NCBI GenBank assembly: GCA_026392515.1
Contig: JAPLBY010000001.1
Location: 1-64,000 of the forward strand
Direction of reading: 5' to 3'
Length of the DNA: 64,000 nt
Source: Actinomycetota bacterium
GTDB lineage: Bacteria; Actinomycetota; Actinomycetes; S36-B12; UBA5976
Positions 34,429 through 43,151 of this stretch are shown here, in pieces. Every line of letters begins with the position of its first letter. Position 1 is the stretch's first letter. The position numbers and the translations under genes are program-made. Below the pieces are notes generated by a model that ran no database searches, had not been told where the DNA came from, and saw only the letters and a program-made list of their open reading frames with translations.

Positions 34429-35093
34429 GCGACATCCGCCAGTGCGCGATTGAGAAGGCGCTTAATCCAAAACCAGCCCACTAGTTCAAGCCCAATTCCA
34501 AGTGCTAGACAAACTCGTCCAGCTGGAGAACCAAGCAACCAAGATATCGAATCGGAGCCGAGCATCAATCCCATGCCTGCGCCCATAATCGGCAATCCGG
34601 CAAGAACATAAACTGTGGCCTTTGTACTTGCCAATTCAGTAGCAATCAACTGTTCTTGGTTTCTTATCGTCATTAACTTGTCAGCTACTTGCGTTAGTGC
34701 TTCGTTGATACTGCTACCCGATTGCGAACTTAACTCAAGTAGATTCGCGCAACTTGCTAAAGATGCAACTTTGTAAACTTTCGAGTCATTATGCAGTGCG
34801 GAATAAACATTGGTTTGTGAAGTTAGAGCTTGCCGAGTGTTCTTAAACGCAAATTCTGGCGCTCGACTAATTGCAAATCTGAGAGCGTCCAATTGGTTTA
34901 TCCCAGCATTTAGCTGACTCTTTAGATTGAATACAAATTGGAGTTCCTCTTCGAAAGACAAATTACTTTTGACTTTTTGTTTTAGGGCTAACTTTGGAAT
35001 TCTAATTTCCGAAACCCATTGCAACCTTGGCAGTGGCCGCACCATCATGACCGCAGCAATCGAAATAAGCGCCGTAGCTATGAATAGTTTCAT
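34425..35093 (-). CDS. TadB-like type II secretion F-domain protein
   Basis: The 222-residue protein has an N-terminal hydrophobic segment (~3-20), a cytoplasmic F domain with FNLKSQLNAGINQLDALRFA and SSQSGSSINEALTQVADKL, and two C-terminal segments (~155-215). It overlaps both the ATPase gene and the TadC-like gene by four bases. Together they drive the Tad pilus. Length fits the short actinobacterial form. Confidence 0.82.
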   Translation of the reverse strand: MKLFIATALISIAAVMMVRPLPRLQWVSEIRIPKLALKQKVKSNLSFEEELQFVFNLKSQLNAGINQLDALRFAISRAPEFAFKNTRQALTSQTNVYSALHNDSKVYKVASLASCANLLELSSQSGSSINEALTQVADKLMTIRNQEQLIATELASTKATVYVLAGLPIMGAGMGLMLGSDSISWLLGSPAGRVCLALGIGLELVGWFWIKRLLNRALADVA

Positions 35094-36190
35094 GCGACTC
35101 GGCTAATGAGATGTGGTTTATAGATCGGTTGGGTTGTGACAGTGCCATTTGGTGATCTAGTGAATTCCGCTATTTCGGCTACGCCCCGCTTTCCATTCCG
35201 GGGATTATTCATTTGGATCACAGCGTCAAATGCCGAATGCATCTGAGCGTGAATGGCTTCTCGCGGCAAGCCAGCCAACAATCCCAGTGCCTCAATTCGG
35301 GTTGGCACACTTGCCGCAGCGTCAGCGTGAATGGTTGTTGCACTTCCCTTGTGCCCGGTGTTTAACGCAAGTAACAAGTCGCTGATCTCTTTACCTCGGA
35401 CCTCGCCAACCACGATTCGATCAGGGCGCATTCGCAGCGACTGTCTAACTAGATCCGTCATAGTGATTCCACCCGCACCTTCACTATTTGCCAGACGTGC
35501 TTGGATGCTCACCACATGCGGATGTGAAATCGAAAGCTCGGAAGAATCTTCAATTACGACGATCCTTTCTGTAGTTCTTACTTTGGTGATCATGGCTGCT
35601 AGCAAAGTAGTTTTTCCGCTACCAGTCCCACCGCTGACAACAAAACTTTTTTGTTCGTCGACTAATTCACAGAGTGCTTGGTAAGTGTCGCTTTCCAAGT
35701 TGCCAGCTGCCACCATGTCTTCGAGTGTCAGCGAAATTCTTAGAGGAGTACGGATTGAAATGGCAATCCCTGATGATGCAATCGGGGGAAGCATCGCATG
35801 AAACCGTAAGCCAGCATCTGTTTGGATGTCGACAAATGGTTGTGCTTCATCAAGTCTGCGGTGTCCACGAGTGGCGATTCGTTTAGCAAACTCTTGAGCT
35901 GCGCTCTCGGAACTGAATTGAACTTGAGTTTTCTCAAGTCCATTTCCCTTATCAATCCAAACATCATCAAAGCGATTCACCAAGATGTCGGTGAGATTAG
36001 GCAGGAACAAGAGTTCTTCTAATGGACCTAGGCCATTGATTGAAGATAGGACCTCATCAACCAATTCAACAAGGTCCGAGTGAGAAGTGGCTGGGTGAAG
36101 CGATCGAACGATTTGAGATATCGATTCTGCATTTAGTTCAACTTTGGCTTCAATACAAGCAGCTCGGATTTGTTCCAGGAGATCAGGCAA
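35090..36190 (-). CDS. TadA/CpaF-type secretion ATPase
   Basis: The 366-residue ATPase shows Walker A (SGGTGSGKTTLLA, ~190), the Asp box (IVVIEDSSEL), Walker B-like RPDRIVVGEVRGKE and the His box (GHKGSATTIHAD). The N-terminal part has GLGPLEELL and TDILVNRFDDVWID, as in CpaF/TadA proteins. It powers pilus assembly. It overlaps the CpaE-like gene by eight bases. Confidence 0.94.
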   Translation of the reverse strand: MPDLLEQIRAACIEAKVELNAESISQIVRSLHPATSHSDLVELVDEVLSSINGLGPLEELLFLPNLTDILVNRFDDVWIDKGNGLEKTQVQFSSESAAQEFAKRIATRGHRRLDEAQPFVDIQTDAGLRFHAMLPPIASSGIAISIRTPLRISLTLEDMVAAGNLESDTYQALCELVDEQKSFVVSGGTGSGKTTLLAAMITKVRTTERIVVIEDSSELSISHPHVVSIQARLANSEGAGGITMTDLVRQSLRMRPDRIVVGEVRGKEISDLLLALNTGHKGSATTIHADAAASVPTRIEALGLLAGLPREAIHAQMHSAFDAVIQMNNPRNGKRGVAEIAEFTRSPNGTVTTQPIYKPHLISRVA

Positions 36191-37220
36191 CGGATTTAAG
36201 TTCCTTTAGATACGCAATACGTTGAGCCAAAGCATTTAGGTTTCTGGTGAATCCACCTAAGTTGATTCCGGAAACCCCAAATCCTTGTTCAATTTGTTCA
36301 ACTATCCGAACATCGGTGTTTATGACTGAAGCAAGTGGTGTATTCAGGAGCTCTGCAATCTGCATAGGATCAAGATTCGAACCAGGAACATTTCTAACTA
36401 CGAGTTCAATGTTCTTTGCGTAGCCCGCTAATCCCGCAATACTTCGCTTCGCACTGGCACATCCTCTAACAGTTGCTGTTGTTGCTACTAGAACCAAATC
36501 ACAGTCAGAAATTACATCGAGTGAAAACTGCTTATCACTGGTTTTTGGAAAATCTATGACAACTAGGTCACATGCCTCTTTGAGTTTTTCCAAGATCAAG
36601 TTCCTTGGGATAGAGGTTTCTGCGAAATTCAGTTGCCCATGAGTTAGCAGACCCACGCGGTCACGACTTGGCAAACTTCGGTAGATGTCGCTGCCACTGA
36701 TTGATCCAGACAGCTCGGAGAAGTCGTGCCAGCGCATACCTGCTTGATTTTCTAATCCAAAAGTTATATCCAAACTTGCTGAACTTTGATCAAGGTCAAC
36801 TAAGGCAACATCCGTGAAAACTTGCCGAGCATGGAAGGCCAAACCGCACGATACAAGTGATGCGCCCGCTCCTCCTGATGCTGGCACAATTGCCACCGAT
36901 AGTCCTTTGGTCACATGTGGTTCGCTTAGGTTTTCAATTAACCAATCTCGTGATTCCGGAATAGTTGCAACATGTTTGGCCGATAACCGCAAAGCGCTGC
37001 TCCAAGTTTGCGTATTCGTTGCACCAATAACCACAAGAACCACTTCACTGTGATCGATCTCAATATCAGACAGCTCTTGGCTTACAAATACTCGATAAGC
37101 CAAATCGATTTCGGATTTCGTAGGTTCACTTGCGATTACTAGATGGGTTTGAGTGACGGCAGCGATGGTCTTGAATTCACTAACTACACGGTCGTCACTT
37201 GTTATCAATAGGGCGTGCAT
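36183..37220 (-). CDS. CpaE/Ssd-like MinD-family protein
   Basis: The 345-residue protein has a receiver-like N-terminal domain (~1-110) and a MinD/ParA ATPase domain starting AIVPASGGAGASLVSCGLAF, which is a deviant Walker A where the usual KGG is replaced by SGG. VALVDLDQSSASLDI and LVVIDFPKTSD follow. In actinobacteria this 'septum-site-determining' protein leads the Tad cluster (Rv3660c type). It may place the pilus apparatus at a cell pole or septum. The loss of the deviant Walker lysine may weaken ATP hydrolysis. Confidence 0.85.
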   Translation of the reverse strand: MHALLITSDDRVVSEFKTIAAVTQTHLVIASEPTKSEIDLAYRVFVSQELSDIEIDHSEVVLVVIGATNTQTWSSALRLSAKHVATIPESRDWLIENLSEPHVTKGLSVAIVPASGGAGASLVSCGLAFHARQVFTDVALVDLDQSSASLDITFGLENQAGMRWHDFSELSGSISGSDIYRSLPSRDRVGLLTHGQLNFAETSIPRNLILEKLKEACDLVVIDFPKTSDKQFSLDVISDCDLVLVATTATVRGCASAKRSIAGLAGYAKNIELVVRNVPGSNLDPMQIAELLNTPLASVINTDVRIVEQIEQGFGVSGINLGGFTRNLNALAQRIAYLKELKSVA

Positions 37221-37337
37221 TCAGGCTCCAAATTCCAGTCAGCGCAAAGCTGCGCATCTTGAGAATCATCAGATTTTTCAATGAGATCCGAAATGGGCAT
37301 CAAAGTTATGAGGAGAACCATTGAGTGTGGAAAAGGT

Positions 37338-37366
37338 GAGAGCCCTCTCGGGGGGAGAGGGCTCTC
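37338..37366 (-). terminator. Strong hairpin, likely terminator before the Tad cluster
   Basis: A 12-bp perfect stem (37338-37349 with 37355-37366, GAGAGCCCTCTC/GAGAGGGCTCTC) has a GGGGG loop and is followed on the minus strand by CACCTTTTCC. It can end transcription from the Fic-like gene. The T-tract is short and begins three bases after the stem. Confidence 0.65.
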
Positions 37367-37368
37367 TA

Positions 37369-37391
37369 ATCGATACGGGGGGTGTATCGAT
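37369..37391. promoter_or_regulatory. Second hairpin with G-rich loop
   Basis: ATCGATAC (37369-37376) and GTATCGAT (37384-37391) form an 8-bp stem around a GGGGGGT loop, two bases from the hairpin at 37338-37366. Both have G-rich loops. No T-tract follows, so its role is unclear. Confidence 0.4.
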
Positions 37392-37447
37392 GTGACTACT
37401 TGAAAGCAGTCATTACAAGCGTGACTAATTTCTTGGCAAAATTCAAG

Positions 37448-38245
37448 TTACTTTTTGGCGTCGGCCATTTCGGCCAATTCCTTAGCCATTTCTGCGCCTC
37501 GTCGGATTGCTTCACCTTGCCAAGTTACCCAGGCACTGACTCCTTCACGGGTGCCAGAAATGTATCCGGTCAAGGCCTTTACATACGCAGGTCTGCCTAA
37601 TAAAAATGCGCCGTATTCACTCATAACCAACCCATCGTTGTCTACGTCACGAGCGGCCAGAATCAACCGGGTACTCGCGCGCGCGACCAGATAAGAACCT
37701 TGAGTAAACGGTCGCAAAGTTGCAAGTTCGGCATGCGCAATCGCAGCCACCAAAATTGATGAAGCTTTAGATTCAATTACCAAATCAACTAACTGACTCA
37801 TTCGTTCTTGCAAAACTTCATGTGGTGGCACACTTCCTAACCGAAGTGGGTCATTGACATCATTTGTTGTGCGAGGTCTTCCTCGATCCTCATCAGTAGA
37901 AACAAATGTGTGAAGTCTCGCTAAAACTTTTAGTGGTTCAGTTCTAAACGCTAAACGTTGTAAGTCTGCTTCGGCAGTGACTAGTAGTCCTTGATCTGAA
38001 AGTGAACCCATCGGCGATACTTCAGGTTCCATAGTTGGATCCTTTGGCATTTGCGCGCCATCGAGAGCTGCAGTTGCAAACCCGGCAATTCTTCGAGTGT
38101 AAGGAATCAGTGACTCCGTATGGCGACGAACTGTTCGATTCCACATCAATTCGTCAATTGCTTTTAAAGTGGTTTCACATTCGCTTGCAACACCAGGAAT
38201 CGTAAGAAGGTTACTAAGTGGATCAACCTTAGATTGCGAAGACAC
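37448..38245 (-). CDS. Degenerate Fic-fold protein
   Basis: The 265-residue protein contains AHAELATLRPFTQGSYLVARASTRL (~residues 170-195; cited in part as LRPFTQGSYLVAR). This aligns with the Fic motif HPFxxGNGRxxR, but the catalytic histidine is leucine, the GNG is GSY and only the final arginine remains. Similar Fic-like proteins lie beside the Tad/CpaE cluster in other actinobacteria (from memory). It is unlikely to be an active AMP transferase in the usual way. It follows the holin-like gene by five bases. Confidence 0.65.
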   Translation of the reverse strand: MSSQSKVDPLSNLLTIPGVASECETTLKAIDELMWNRTVRRHTESLIPYTRRIAGFATAALDGAQMPKDPTMEPEVSPMGSLSDQGLLVTAEADLQRLAFRTEPLKVLARLHTFVSTDEDRGRPRTTNDVNDPLRLGSVPPHEVLQERMSQLVDLVIESKASSILVAAIAHAELATLRPFTQGSYLVARASTRLILAARDVDNDGLVMSEYGAFLLGRPAYVKALTGYISGTREGVSAWVTWQGEAIRRGAEMAKELAEMADAKK

Positions 38246-38250
38246 TTTTA

Positions 38251-38649
38251 TTACTTGGAGCCCGGGCGCAAATTAGAAATTGTGTTGACGGTATCTGTGA
38301 CTGACTTTGCGGTCTTGGTGCCGAATGTAATCTTTGAAGCTTGACGCTTTGCGAGTAATCCAAGAAAAACTGCGCCGAAAGTTAGTCCGCCAACAACAAA
38401 TAGGAAACTAACCCAAAGCTCAAATCCAAGTGTGTTTATGTAATAGGCCGCTGCTATAAAAACAAATACAATTGCTAGATTCAACATCGCAATTGCGGTG
38501 ATGAAAAGGCCAGAAGATTTTGCTATGCGACCCACAGACTCTTTTGCTTCAGCTTGAGCCAATTCGATGTGACTATTAACTAGAGACGTTAAATCGTCTT
38601 TAATTGAATTGATCATTGATACGAAGCTCGCATCTTTTTCAGGACTCAT
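38251..38649 (-). CDS. Holin-like (DUF1469) membrane protein
   Basis: The 132-residue protein has an N-terminal amphipathic helix (SLVNSHIELAQAEAKE), two close membrane segments (~52-75 and ~78-103) and a basic C-terminus. This is the actinobacterial phage-holin-superfamily-III/DUF1469 layout. Despite the name these proteins are chromosomal and no prophage is present. It is probably co-transcribed with the Fic-like gene. Confidence 0.75.
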   Translation of the reverse strand: MSPEKDASFVSMINSIKDDLTSLVNSHIELAQAEAKESVGRIAKSSGLFITAIAMLNLAIVFVFIAAAYYINTLGFELWVSFLFVVGGLTFGAVFLGLLAKRQASKITFGTKTAKSVTDTVNTISNLRPGSK

Positions 38650-38693
38650 AGTTATATCGTATTACAGGCTAGGCACTTAAAAAATCTATTGTT

Positions 38694-39914
38694 CTATTCG
38701 GTTTTATAGCGGCCGATCACAACGGAACGCATTGAGATAGCTAATACCGAAACAATGATGGCTACCAAATTAGTAAAAATGATTGCAAATTTACTGGTTG
38801 CCAGCATTTCGATATCAGATCCAAACGTTACTTCCGCAATTAATAGTGCAACAGTGAAGCCGATGCTGGCGAGCGTACCAACAACAACAACGTCCCACCA
38901 TGACAGCGCAGGATTTAGTGTGCCACTAGTAAATCTCGAAACTAGAAAAGCACCCAAAGTGACACCAATCGGTTGACCAATAATTAATCCACACATGACG
39001 CCCATAGTCAGTGGATCTGAAATTGCCTCCGCCAAAGTAGTGCCGAGTACATTAACTCCAGCCGCTAAGAAAGCAAAAACCGGAACTGCAAACCCAGCAC
39101 TAAACGGGCGAAGGGCAACTTCAGCTTTGTCGCAAGGTGAGATTATTTCGCTTTCGGTTTTTCGAACTCGCATCAATAGTCCCAACGCAACGCCCGCTAT
39201 CGTCGCATGGATACCACTTCTAAACATTGCATACCAAGCCAGTAGTGCCAATGGAACAAAAATGTATGCGGAAGTTATTTTCCTATTTTGTAGAAGCCCA
39301 AACACTGTCAGTAATGACACAGCTGCTACAAACCAATTTAGATGAAATCCATGACCGTAAAAGATGGCAATTACCAAAATTGCACCTAGATCATTAACTA
39401 CCGCCAGAGTCAATAGAAACGAACGTAATTCAATAGGCAGTCGTTGACCTGCGATTGCTAGTACTGCCAATGCAAAGGCTACGTCGGTAGAAATTGGTAA
39501 ACCCCAAGCCGCTTGAGCTGGGGTGTTGAAATTGAAAGCTAAGAAGATTGCAGCTGCAACGAGCATTCCGCCTAGTGCAGCGCCAATTGGTACCGCAGCA
39601 ATTCGTGGATTTGAAAGTGTTCCAAGAACGAACTCATGTTTTAGTTCGCAGCCAATCACAAAGAAGAAAACTGCCAATAGAAAGTCAGAAGCCCAAGCAT
39701 TCAACGATAAGTGAAGTCCTAGGGACTCGGGGCCAACTTGAAAACTAACAAGTGATTCGTAAGAGGATGCCCAATTGGAGTTTGCCCAAACAAGTGCAAA
39801 TACTGCTGCACCCATTAAAAGTAGGCCGCCAACTGTTTCGTTTTTCAACGCTCGAGATAGCCAGCGCTGCTCACTTTCTGGAACAGGGTTGAGCACATCT
39901 ACTTCATGGACCAT
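38694..39914 (-). CDS. nhaA: Na+/H+ antiporter NhaA
   Basis: The 406-residue protein has about twelve membrane segments and the NhaA signatures FFFVIGCELKHEFVLG, ISTDVAFALAVLAIAG and LAVVNDLGAILVIAIFY, which hold the paired aspartates for Na+/Li+ exchange. It exports sodium in exchange for protons and so helps pH and salt balance. It ends 23 bases after... the acs stop lies just upstream in transcription order, so the two may share a transcript. Confidence 0.95.
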   Translation of the reverse strand: MVHEVDVLNPVPESEQRWLSRALKNETVGGLLLMGAAVFALVWANSNWASSYESLVSFQVGPESLGLHLSLNAWASDFLLAVFFFVIGCELKHEFVLGTLSNPRIAAVPIGAALGGMLVAAAIFLAFNFNTPAQAAWGLPISTDVAFALAVLAIAGQRLPIELRSFLLTLAVVNDLGAILVIAIFYGHGFHLNWFVAAVSLLTVFGLLQNRKITSAYIFVPLALLAWYAMFRSGIHATIAGVALGLLMRVRKTESEIISPCDKAEVALRPFSAGFAVPVFAFLAAGVNVLGTTLAEAISDPLTMGVMCGLIIGQPIGVTLGAFLVSRFTSGTLNPALSWWDVVVVGTLASIGFTVALLIAEVTFGSDIEMLATSKFAIIFTNLVAIIVSVLAISMRSVVIGRYKTE

Positions 39915-39937
39915 GCGTTCAACTTTATCTTAAGAAA

Positions 39938-41896
39938 TTAGTCATCATCGCTTGATGAATTACTCAATCCATCACTAATTAGATTCATAATCGTTGGATC
40001 TGCAAGCGTTGTTACATCACCAAGTGTTCTGTTCTCAGCGACATCCCGAAGCAAGCGACGCATGATTTTGCCAGAACGAGTCTTTGGCAATTCAGCAACG
40101 ATCAAAATCTGGCGAGGCCGTGCGATGGCGCCAATCTCTTTAGCCACATGCGCGCGTAATGCTTGCGCAACGCCAGGTCCGTCTTCAGAACCTGCTCGCA
40201 AAATCACAAACGCAACAATTCCTTGACCGGTTGTTTCATCATTAGCACCTACAACTGCGGCTTCGGCAACCGTTGGATGTGAAACCAATGCAGACTCAAC
40301 TTCAGTTGTTGAGATGCGATGACCCGAAACATTCATTACGTCGTCAACACGACCAAGTAACCAGATCGCTCCGTCGTTGTCCCATTTGGCGCCATCGCCA
40401 GCAAAGTATTGCGACTTAAAGCGTGACCAATATGTTTCTTTGTAGCGATCCATATCGCCCCAAATGCCTCGCAACATTGCAGGCCAAGGCTGGGTTAAAA
40501 CTAAATACCCGCCACTGCCATGACCGACAGCAACGCCTGCATCATCAAGAATTTCAGCCGAGATTCCCGGGATCGGTCCCATTGCAGATCCTGGTTTAGT
40601 TCCAGTTACACCTGGCAGTGGACTAATCATGATTCCGCCAGTTTCGGTTTGCCACCAAGTGTCAACGATTGGGCAATTGTTTGCGCCAATAACTTCGCGG
40701 TACCACATCCAAGCTTCTGGATTAATTGGTTCGCCAACGCTTCCTAGTAATCGAAGGCTTGATAAGTCGTGTGCTTGCGGGAACTCATCTCCCCATTTCA
40801 TGAAGGTGCGAATCGCGGTTGGAGCTGTGTAAAGAATTGTTACGCCGTACTTAGCAACGATCTCCCACCAGCGACCTTTATGTGGAGTGTCTGGAGTGCC
40901 TTCGTAGATTACTTGTGTCGCACCATTTGCAAGCGGTCCATACGTTACATATGAATGGCCAGTGATCCAGCCGACGTCGGCGGTGCACCAGTAGACATCT
41001 GTTTCAGGTTTCAAATCAAAAATTACTCGATGTGTGTATGACGCTTGAGTTAAATAGCCACCAGTAGTGTGCAGGATTCCCTTTGGCTTTCCCGTTGTTC
41101 CAGAGGTGTAAAGAATGAAAAGCGGATGTTCGGAATCAAAGGATTGTGGGGTGTGGCTAGTTGATTGACGAGAGACTATGTCATCCCACCAAACATCGCG
41201 TTCACTATTCCAATTAACTTCTTGTTCGGTTCGCTTTACAACCAACACATTCTTAACGCTTGGCATGTTCTCAATTGCTTCATCAACTGCAACTTTTAGG
41301 CCAAAGGCACTTCCCTTTCGGAAACCTCCGTCTGCGGTAATAACCAAACTTGCTGAGGCATCTTCAATGCGACTGCGAAGTGACTCTGCAGAAAATCCAC
41401 CGAATACAACAGAGTGCGGCGCACCAATACGTGCACAAGCCAGCATGGAAATTACAGCTTCTGGGATCATCGGCATATAAATTGCAACGCGATCTCCAGC
41501 TTTAATTCCTAATTCGGTTAAGGCGTTTGCAGTTTGACTAACTGAGTCGAGCAAATTTTTGTAAGTAATGGTTTGGGTATCGCCGCGTTCACCTTCGAAA
41601 TAAATTGCAACTCGCGATCCATTTCCGGCGACGACATGTCGGTCAACACAGTTAACCGAAATATTTAATTTTCCGCCTACAAACCATTTAGATACTGGGG
41701 CCTCGGACCAATCAAGAATCTGACTCCACTTGGTATCCCATTGCAGATTCTCTGCTTGTTTTTCCCAGAAACCTTCACGATCGGACTTGGCGCTTTCATA
41801 GAGATCTGCTTTGCCATTGGCCTGGGCAGCAAATTTCTCAGATGGTGGAAAAACTCGGTCTTCGTGAGACAAGTTCTCTAACGCTTCGCCGCTCAT
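39938..41896 (-). CDS. acs: Acetyl-CoA synthetase
   Basis: The 652-residue enzyme shows the P-loop YTSGTTGKPKGILHTTGG (~residue 262), ADVGWITGHSYVTYGPL, DTWWQTETGG and the C-terminal PKTRSGKIMRRLLR, where the lysine is the site of acetylation control in the family. It activates acetate with ATP and CoA to acetyl-CoA. Acetate could come from the AldB-type dehydrogenase at 28.6 kb. A promoter-like sequence lies about 50-80 bases upstream. Confidence 0.97.
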   Translation of the reverse strand: MSGEALENLSHEDRVFPPSEKFAAQANGKADLYESAKSDREGFWEKQAENLQWDTKWSQILDWSEAPVSKWFVGGKLNISVNCVDRHVVAGNGSRVAIYFEGERGDTQTITYKNLLDSVSQTANALTELGIKAGDRVAIYMPMIPEAVISMLACARIGAPHSVVFGGFSAESLRSRIEDASASLVITADGGFRKGSAFGLKVAVDEAIENMPSVKNVLVVKRTEQEVNWNSERDVWWDDIVSRQSTSHTPQSFDSEHPLFILYTSGTTGKPKGILHTTGGYLTQASYTHRVIFDLKPETDVYWCTADVGWITGHSYVTYGPLANGATQVIYEGTPDTPHKGRWWEIVAKYGVTILYTAPTAIRTFMKWGDEFPQAHDLSSLRLLGSVGEPINPEAWMWYREVIGANNCPIVDTWWQTETGGIMISPLPGVTGTKPGSAMGPIPGISAEILDDAGVAVGHGSGGYLVLTQPWPAMLRGIWGDMDRYKETYWSRFKSQYFAGDGAKWDNDGAIWLLGRVDDVMNVSGHRISTTEVESALVSHPTVAEAAVVGANDETTGQGIVAFVILRAGSEDGPGVAQALRAHVAKEIGAIARPRQILIVAELPKTRSGKIMRRLLRDVAENRTLGDVTTLADPTIMNLISDGLSNSSSDDD

Positions 41897-41946
41897 TTTT
41901 CCACGCTTTCATGTTGGTTCGTTTTTATGCTTTAGATATAACAACG

Positions 41947-41975
41947 ATAGTTCTCTTAGTTAAGGCTCGGGTCAA
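41947..41975 (-). promoter_or_regulatory. Candidate acs promoter
   Basis: On the minus strand TTGACC (41970-41975) stands 17 bases before AACTAT (41947-41952), a sigma-70-like pair. The acs ATG follows about 50 bases later. Only the -35 is close to consensus. Confidence 0.4.
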
Positions 41976-42011
41976 GTTAAATGCAGATTTATCCATTGAT
42001 CTGGCTACTTA

Positions 42012-43151
42012 TTACACGGCTAATGTCTTGATTTCCGTTGCAATTTTGGTTACTAAGTTCGAAGGCTGCATTGCACTTTCTAGTCCGGCAACTACTCCTA
42101 ACAGCTCAGGGAAACCTGCTAACGCACCAGTCCTGGTTACTTTGCGTAATGGGTTCTGTGCCTGTGGGGCTTCGTCACGATCCGCAACAAGCCCCTGCCA
42201 AGTGGTTTCCCAGCTCGCCAAGATTTCAGGTTCCTGTGGAACTGAGAAGAAGTGTCCAACTGGAGCATCGTGGCGCAAAGTTAAAAGAGATGAATCTTTT
42301 AGTCTGCGAGTTAGAACCATTGCCCAAGCTAGATCAGTATTTCCTTTGCGAATCGCGCACGGCGTTCGACAAGTTCGCTGGCCGCTGACGTCAGATGATG
42401 GATTAGGCACACTTGCACAGATACTCAGTGAAGCCGCGACTCGAGAGTGACTATCACGAAGATAGATTCGCCAATTCTTCTGAGATTGATTAGCTGTCAT
42501 CACGTTCGCAAATGCTTTGCGTTGCTGTCGATTTAGCGGGCAAGCATCTGTCTGCCACATTGAATTTGGTTGCGAAAGATATTCAGCAAGTTGTTTTGGA
42601 TTACCCGCATGACCCAATTCCTTTTCCCATCCCAGTAGTGGCAGGTATTCGGTCATCAAATGAATTGTAGAAAGGCCCATACTGATGTCGCCTTTGAGAA
42701 TTCGGGTCTCAAAAACTTCTAACAATAATTCGAAGGTTGGGATCAGCGAATGTAGAGCTCCGGTGGCTTCATCTTGCATCTTTAACGGCCAGGTTCGAAG
42801 TGCTAAGTCATCTCTAATGTGTTGCGGGATCTGTTTATCCTGACACCACGATTCAAAATCATGTGTGTCTACGTTTAATACGGCCTCGCCAAGTCTGGCT
42901 AGATTTCTAATCTTTGCGTGAACTTCTGGTCTACTTGTCGTTGCCGCAGTTGCAGGTGCGCCATAATCAACTGCATCCAACAGTCGCATGATCAACCAAA
43001 ACTCATTTAAGGTTGCTAGTTGACTTACTAAATTTGAAACATTGGTTCGGTCAACGTCAGCGAGTAAGTTAAACATCACATCAGCGCGTTTTCGCAGTCC
43101 TGGTTCAGTCCAAAGCCGGGTCACTGCAGAAGGGAGTTGAGATTCAGACAC
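42012..43151 (-). CDS. Hypothetical protein in the MarP-acs interval
   Basis: I do not recognise the 379-residue protein. It appears soluble, mainly helical in the first ~220 residues (ADVMFNLLADVDRTNVSNLVSQLA, LIMRLLDAVDYGAP), without signal peptide or membrane helix. A middle segment carries four cysteines (CASVP...C..PCA, ~residues 265-290), which could bind a metal or form a small finger. It overlaps the MarP-like gene by eight bases, so it is expressed with that protease operon. Codon and base use match the neighbours. Confidence 0.7.
   Translation of the reverse strand: MSESQLPSAVTRLWTEPGLRKRADVMFNLLADVDRTNVSNLVSQLATLNEFWLIMRLLDAVDYGAPATAATTSRPEVHAKIRNLARLGEAVLNVDTHDFESWCQDKQIPQHIRDDLALRTWPLKMQDEATGALHSLIPTFELLLEVFETRILKGDISMGLSTIHLMTEYLPLLGWEKELGHAGNPKQLAEYLSQPNSMWQTDACPLNRQQRKAFANVMTANQSQKNWRIYLRDSHSRVAASLSICASVPNPSSDVSGQRTCRTPCAIRKGNTDLAWAMVLTRRLKDSSLLTLRHDAPVGHFFSVPQEPEILASWETTWQGLVADRDEAPQAQNPLRKVTRTGALAGFPELLGVVAGLESAMQPSNLVTKIATEIKTLAV

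Noticed and set aside
38251-38649. Prophage remnant, because of a holin-like protein.
   Set aside because: No other phage gene is near and the family is chromosomal in actinobacteria.
41842-42450. Plus-strand frame of 202 residues.
   Set aside because: It spans the acs start, the acs promoter region and the end of the hypothetical gene on the other strand; no recognisable domain or start signal.
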